In this document: piece after piece, positions 61,729-64,000 of the stretch
Position numbering within the stretch: the stretch's first letter is position 1
Layout: every line of letters starts with the position of its first letter
Assembly: GCF_025150565.1 (NCBI RefSeq)
Contig: NZ_CP102283.1
Span: 744,001 to 808,000 of the forward strand
Direction: 5' to 3'
Origin: Granulicatella adiacens ATCC 49175
GTDB lineage: Bacteria; Bacillota; Bacilli; Lactobacillales; Aerococcaceae
DNA length: 64,000 nt
The notes under the pieces: model-generated
Seen by the model: only the letters and a program-made list of their open reading frames with translations
The model's database searches: none
Told to the model about the DNA's origin: nothing
Program-made: the position numbers and the translations under genes

Positions 61729-63393
61729 ATGAAGTCGGATATTGAAATTGCACAAGAAGCGACAATGCAGCCAATTACAAAGATAGCAAGTAAGCTCGGA
61801 TTAACAGAAGATGAGATTGATTTATATGGGAAAGTGAAAGCGAAGATTCTTAAATCAGATATACATGAAGCCAACAACTATGGTAAGTTAATCTTAGTAA
61901 CTTCAATGAATCCTACTCCAGCAGGGGAAGGGAAATCAACCGTTACAATTGGTCTTGGGGATGCTTTAAGCTCTATCCAAAAGAAAACAGCCATTGCGTT
62001 ACGAGAACCATCTTTGGGGCCCACTCTTGGACTAAAAGGAGGGGCAACAGGTGGTGGCTATGCTCAAGTGGTTCCGATGGAAGAAATTAATCTTCATTTC
62101 ACTGGGGATATGCATGCATTAACGAGTGCAACCAACCTTCTATCTGCCATTATTGATAATCACATCCATCAAGGAAATGAACTAAATATTGATATCAAAC
62201 GAATACTATGGAAAAGGGCGGTAGATTTAAATGATCGTGCTTTAAGAACGATTGAAATCGGGCTCGGAGGTCCTGTAAATGGAGTTCCTAGAGAGGACGG
62301 ATTCGAGATTACAGTTGCAACCGAAATGATGGCTGTTCTTTGTTTAGCACGGGACTTAAATGACCTACAAAAGAGAGTTTCGAATATTCTTGTCGCGTAT
62401 GATATTTCTGGCAATCCAATTCGTGTTTCTGACTTAAAAGTAGAAGGTGCGATTACTGCCTTATTGAAAGAGGCCATTAAACCGAATCTGGTTCAAACTT
62501 TAGAGGGGACACCTGCTATCGTTCACGGAGGACCATTTGCCAATATTGCACACGGATGTAATAGTGTGATGGCTACAAAGATGGCCTTAACATTGGCGGA
62601 TTATACAGTGACAGAAGCTGGTTTTGGGGCCGACTTAGGAGCTCAAAAATTCCTGGATATTAAAGTGCCAGTATTAGGCAAGTCTCCAGATGCGATAGTT
62701 CTTGTCGCGACCATTCGATCGACTAAAATGCATGGAGGGTTGTCTCTCGAAGAGTTATCTAATGGGGAATCGCTCGATGCATTAAGAGAAGGATTTAAAA
62801 ACGTTGCTAAACACATTGAGAATGTTCAACAGTACGGTATTCCAATGGTCGTAGCTTTAAATGAATTTACAACGGATACTCTGGCTGAAAGAGAATTGTT
62901 TATGGAGCTTTGTGAATCGATTGGAGTAGATTGTGTCTTGTCTTCCGTTTGGGAAAAAGGCTCAGAAGGCGGAATTCAGTTAGCCGAAAAAGTAGTAGAA
63001 CTCTGTGAACAAAAGAGTCAGTTTAATGCATTGTATCCAGTAGATGCGACGATTCAAGAAAAGATTGATGCAGTTGCTACAAAAATTTATGGAGCATCGA
63101 AAGTGAATTATACCGAGAATTCGCTCGAAGATTTAAAAGAAATAGAGCGTATGGGTTGGAATGAAATGAATATTTGTATTGCAAAAACACCTTATTCATT
63201 CTCAGATAATGCAAAATTGAAAGGACGTCCAAACAATTTTGAAATCACCATTCGTTCACTTGTTCCTAAATTAGGTGCTGGATTTATTGTTGCGCTGACA
63301 GGGAAAGTTCTTACAATGCCTGGACTTCCGAAAGTACCCGCAGCCTTAGGAATTACCGTAAGTGAAGATGGAAAAATTCAAGGCCTCTATTAG
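61729..63393 (+). CDS. fhs: Formate-tetrahydrofolate ligase
   Basis: The enzyme joins formate to tetrahydrofolate with ATP, supplying 10-formyl-THF for purines and initiator tRNA. The 554-residue length is standard. The P-loop is [13 protein letters not shown] near residue 60; [39 protein letters not shown] and the C-terminal [10 protein letters not shown] are family blocks. I chose the ATG at 61729 (GAGGTGGAG upstream). An ABC-F gene follows after 20 bases. Confidence 0.96.
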   Translation: MKSDIEIAQEATMQPITKIASKLGLTEDEIDLYGKVKAKILKSDIHEANNYGKLILVTSMNPTPAGEGKSTVTIGLGDALSSIQKKTAIALREPSLGPTLGLKGGATGGGYAQVVPMEEINLHFTGDMHALTSATNLLSAIIDNHIHQGNELNIDIKRILWKRAVDLNDRALRTIEIGLGGPVNGVPREDGFEITVATEMMAVLCLARDLNDLQKRVSNILVAYDISGNPIRVSDLKVEGAITALLKEAIKPNLVQTLEGTPAIVHGGPFANIAHGCNSVMATKMALTLADYTVTEAGFGADLGAQKFLDIKVPVLGKSPDAIVLVATIRSTKMHGGLSLEELSNGESLDALREGFKNVAKHIENVQQYGIPMVVALNEFTTDTLAERELFMELCESIGVDCVLSSVWEKGSEGGIQLAEKVVELCEQKSQFNALYPVDATIQEKIDAVATKIYGASKVNYTENSLEDLKEIERMGWNEMNICIAKTPYSFSDNAKLKGRPNNFEITIRSLVPKLGAGFIVALTGKVLTMPGLPKVPAALGITVSEDGKIQGLY

Positions 63394-63413
63394 AGGTGAC
63401 GAAAGGAGTTTGC

Positions 63414-64000
63414 ATGAAAGATTTTAGAGTAGATCATTTAAAAAAATCTTATGGTGCAAAAACACTATTAGAAGATGTTTCTTTTATTATCAATGAAGGA
63501 GAACATGTAGGTCTCATTGGTCAAAATGGGACTGGTAAAAGTACGCTTCTTTCGATTTTAGCTGGGGTCGATTTTGCAGAATCAGGAGATATTACAACTT
63601 CAAATGACTACAGAATTGGATATTTATCTCAACAACCGGAATTGGACGATGAAGATACAATTTTTGAAGCGTTATATAAAGGCGATCATCCAACATTAAA
63701 AGTCGTTCATGATTTTGAAGAAGTGGTGGATCAATTACGTGAAAATCCAACGTCCCAAAGCCTTACAAAACGATATAGTGCCCTTGAGCAAAAAATGAAC
63801 GAAATTGATGGATGGCAAGTAGAGGTTCAAATTAAAACTATTCTTCAGAAAATGGGATTGACGGATATCCAAAAGAAAGTCGGGACTTTATCAGGTGGTC
63901 AAAAGAAACGTGTTGGTCTTGCAAAAGTATTGATGGAAGAACCGGATTTACTCTTACTAGATGAACCAACAAACCACTTAGACCTTGAAGCGATAGAATG
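63414..64000 (+). CDS. ABC-F family ATPase (Uup-like), N-terminal part
   Basis: The gene runs off the window; 195 codons are visible. The first ATP-binding domain has Walker A GQNGTGKST near residues 37-45, the signature TLSGGQKKRVGLAKVL and Walker B LLLLDEPTNHLDLEAIE, with no membrane segment. These are features of ABC-F proteins, which act on ribosomes or, in Uup, are linked to DNA element stability and ribosome assembly. The ATG at 63414 has GAAAGGAG before it. Which ABC-F branch it belongs to cannot be decided from this part. Confidence 0.88.
   Translation, partial: MKDFRVDHLKKSYGAKTLLEDVSFIINEGEHVGLIGQNGTGKSTLLSILAGVDFAESGDITTSNDYRIGYLSQQPELDDEDTIFEALYKGDHPTLKVVHDFEEVVDQLRENPTSQSLTKRYSALEQKMNEIDGWQVEVQIKTILQKMGLTDIQKKVGTLSGGQKKRVGLAKVLMEEPDLLLLDEPTNHLDLEAIE

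Overview
The window is a 64 kb stretch of chromosome from a low-GC Gram-positive bacterium. Several features point to the Lactobacillales: a bifunctional-type phosphoketolase beside a transketolase, LPxTG surface proteins, oligoendopeptidase F, a RelQ-type alarmone synthetase, an SpxH-like adaptor, and strong AGGAGG ribosome sites with several TTG starts. The gene content would suit Granulicatella or a close Carnobacteriaceae/Aerococcaceae relative. That genus guess is inference from gene content and base composition, not a match.

Layout. 1-3.4 kb: tail of a DUF896 protein, transketolase, AzlCD amino-acid exporter. 3.5-9.2 kb: YmdB phosphodiesterase, mutS, mutL, msrB (DNA repair and oxidative damage). 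9.3-12 kb: phosphoketolase with a long, two-promoter leader. 12-15.6 kb: a lysine riboswitch driving a three-gene ABC importer. 15.6-19.8 kb: tsaE, acetyltransferase, mtnN, oxidoreductase, murB, ECF S component. 20.5-28 kb: M16C peptidase, Wzy-like membrane protein, gpmA, a C39-like protein, glutathione reductase. 28.4-33 kb: tRNA-Leu(GAG), SprT-like protein, TrkA-TrkH, a DUF1002 protein. 33-36 kb: small membrane proteins, a structured RNA, glyoxalase I. 36-41.7 kb: aspartokinase, a second potassium system (KtrB-KtrA), pepF. 41.8-47.1 kb: the Firmicute stress/NAD cluster spxH, CYTH, relQ, nadK, rluD-like and mgtE. 47.1-51.2 kb: a MarR-controlled heterodimeric ABC exporter. 51.7-53.8 kb: yitU, yitV, yitW homologues. 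54.1-55.9 kb: an unknown small protein and a MATE exporter. 56.1-61.6 kb: two LPxTG adhesin/pilin-like proteins. 61.7-64 kb: fhs and the start of an ABC-F protein.

The most unusual signal is not a gene. At least seven hairpins with the invariant core TCACAGTGYGA, each with a different but fully complementary stem, lie in intergenic regions at 12.3, 13.9, 26.5, 28.3, 51.26, 51.46 and 54.0 kb. They are parts of larger modules that begin with CAGGATG, end with GAGYTCAACTAC, occur in tandem, and start exactly at the stop codon of the upstream gene in sense orientation (13665, 28056, 51161, 54118). Stems covary between copies, so selection or copying appears to preserve RNA (or cruciform DNA) structure. 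One copy splits the lysine importer operon. A related larger element with nested inverted-repeat arms sits before the glutathione reductase gene, and a shorter relative lies after the phosphoketolase gene.

A second candidate is a compact RNA of about 164 nt on the minus strand (35405-35568). It has a near-consensus promoter, an H-type pseudoknot, a multi-hairpin junction, mutually exclusive helices and a terminator, and lies just upstream of a zinc-ribbon membrane protein gene. I did not recognise its family.
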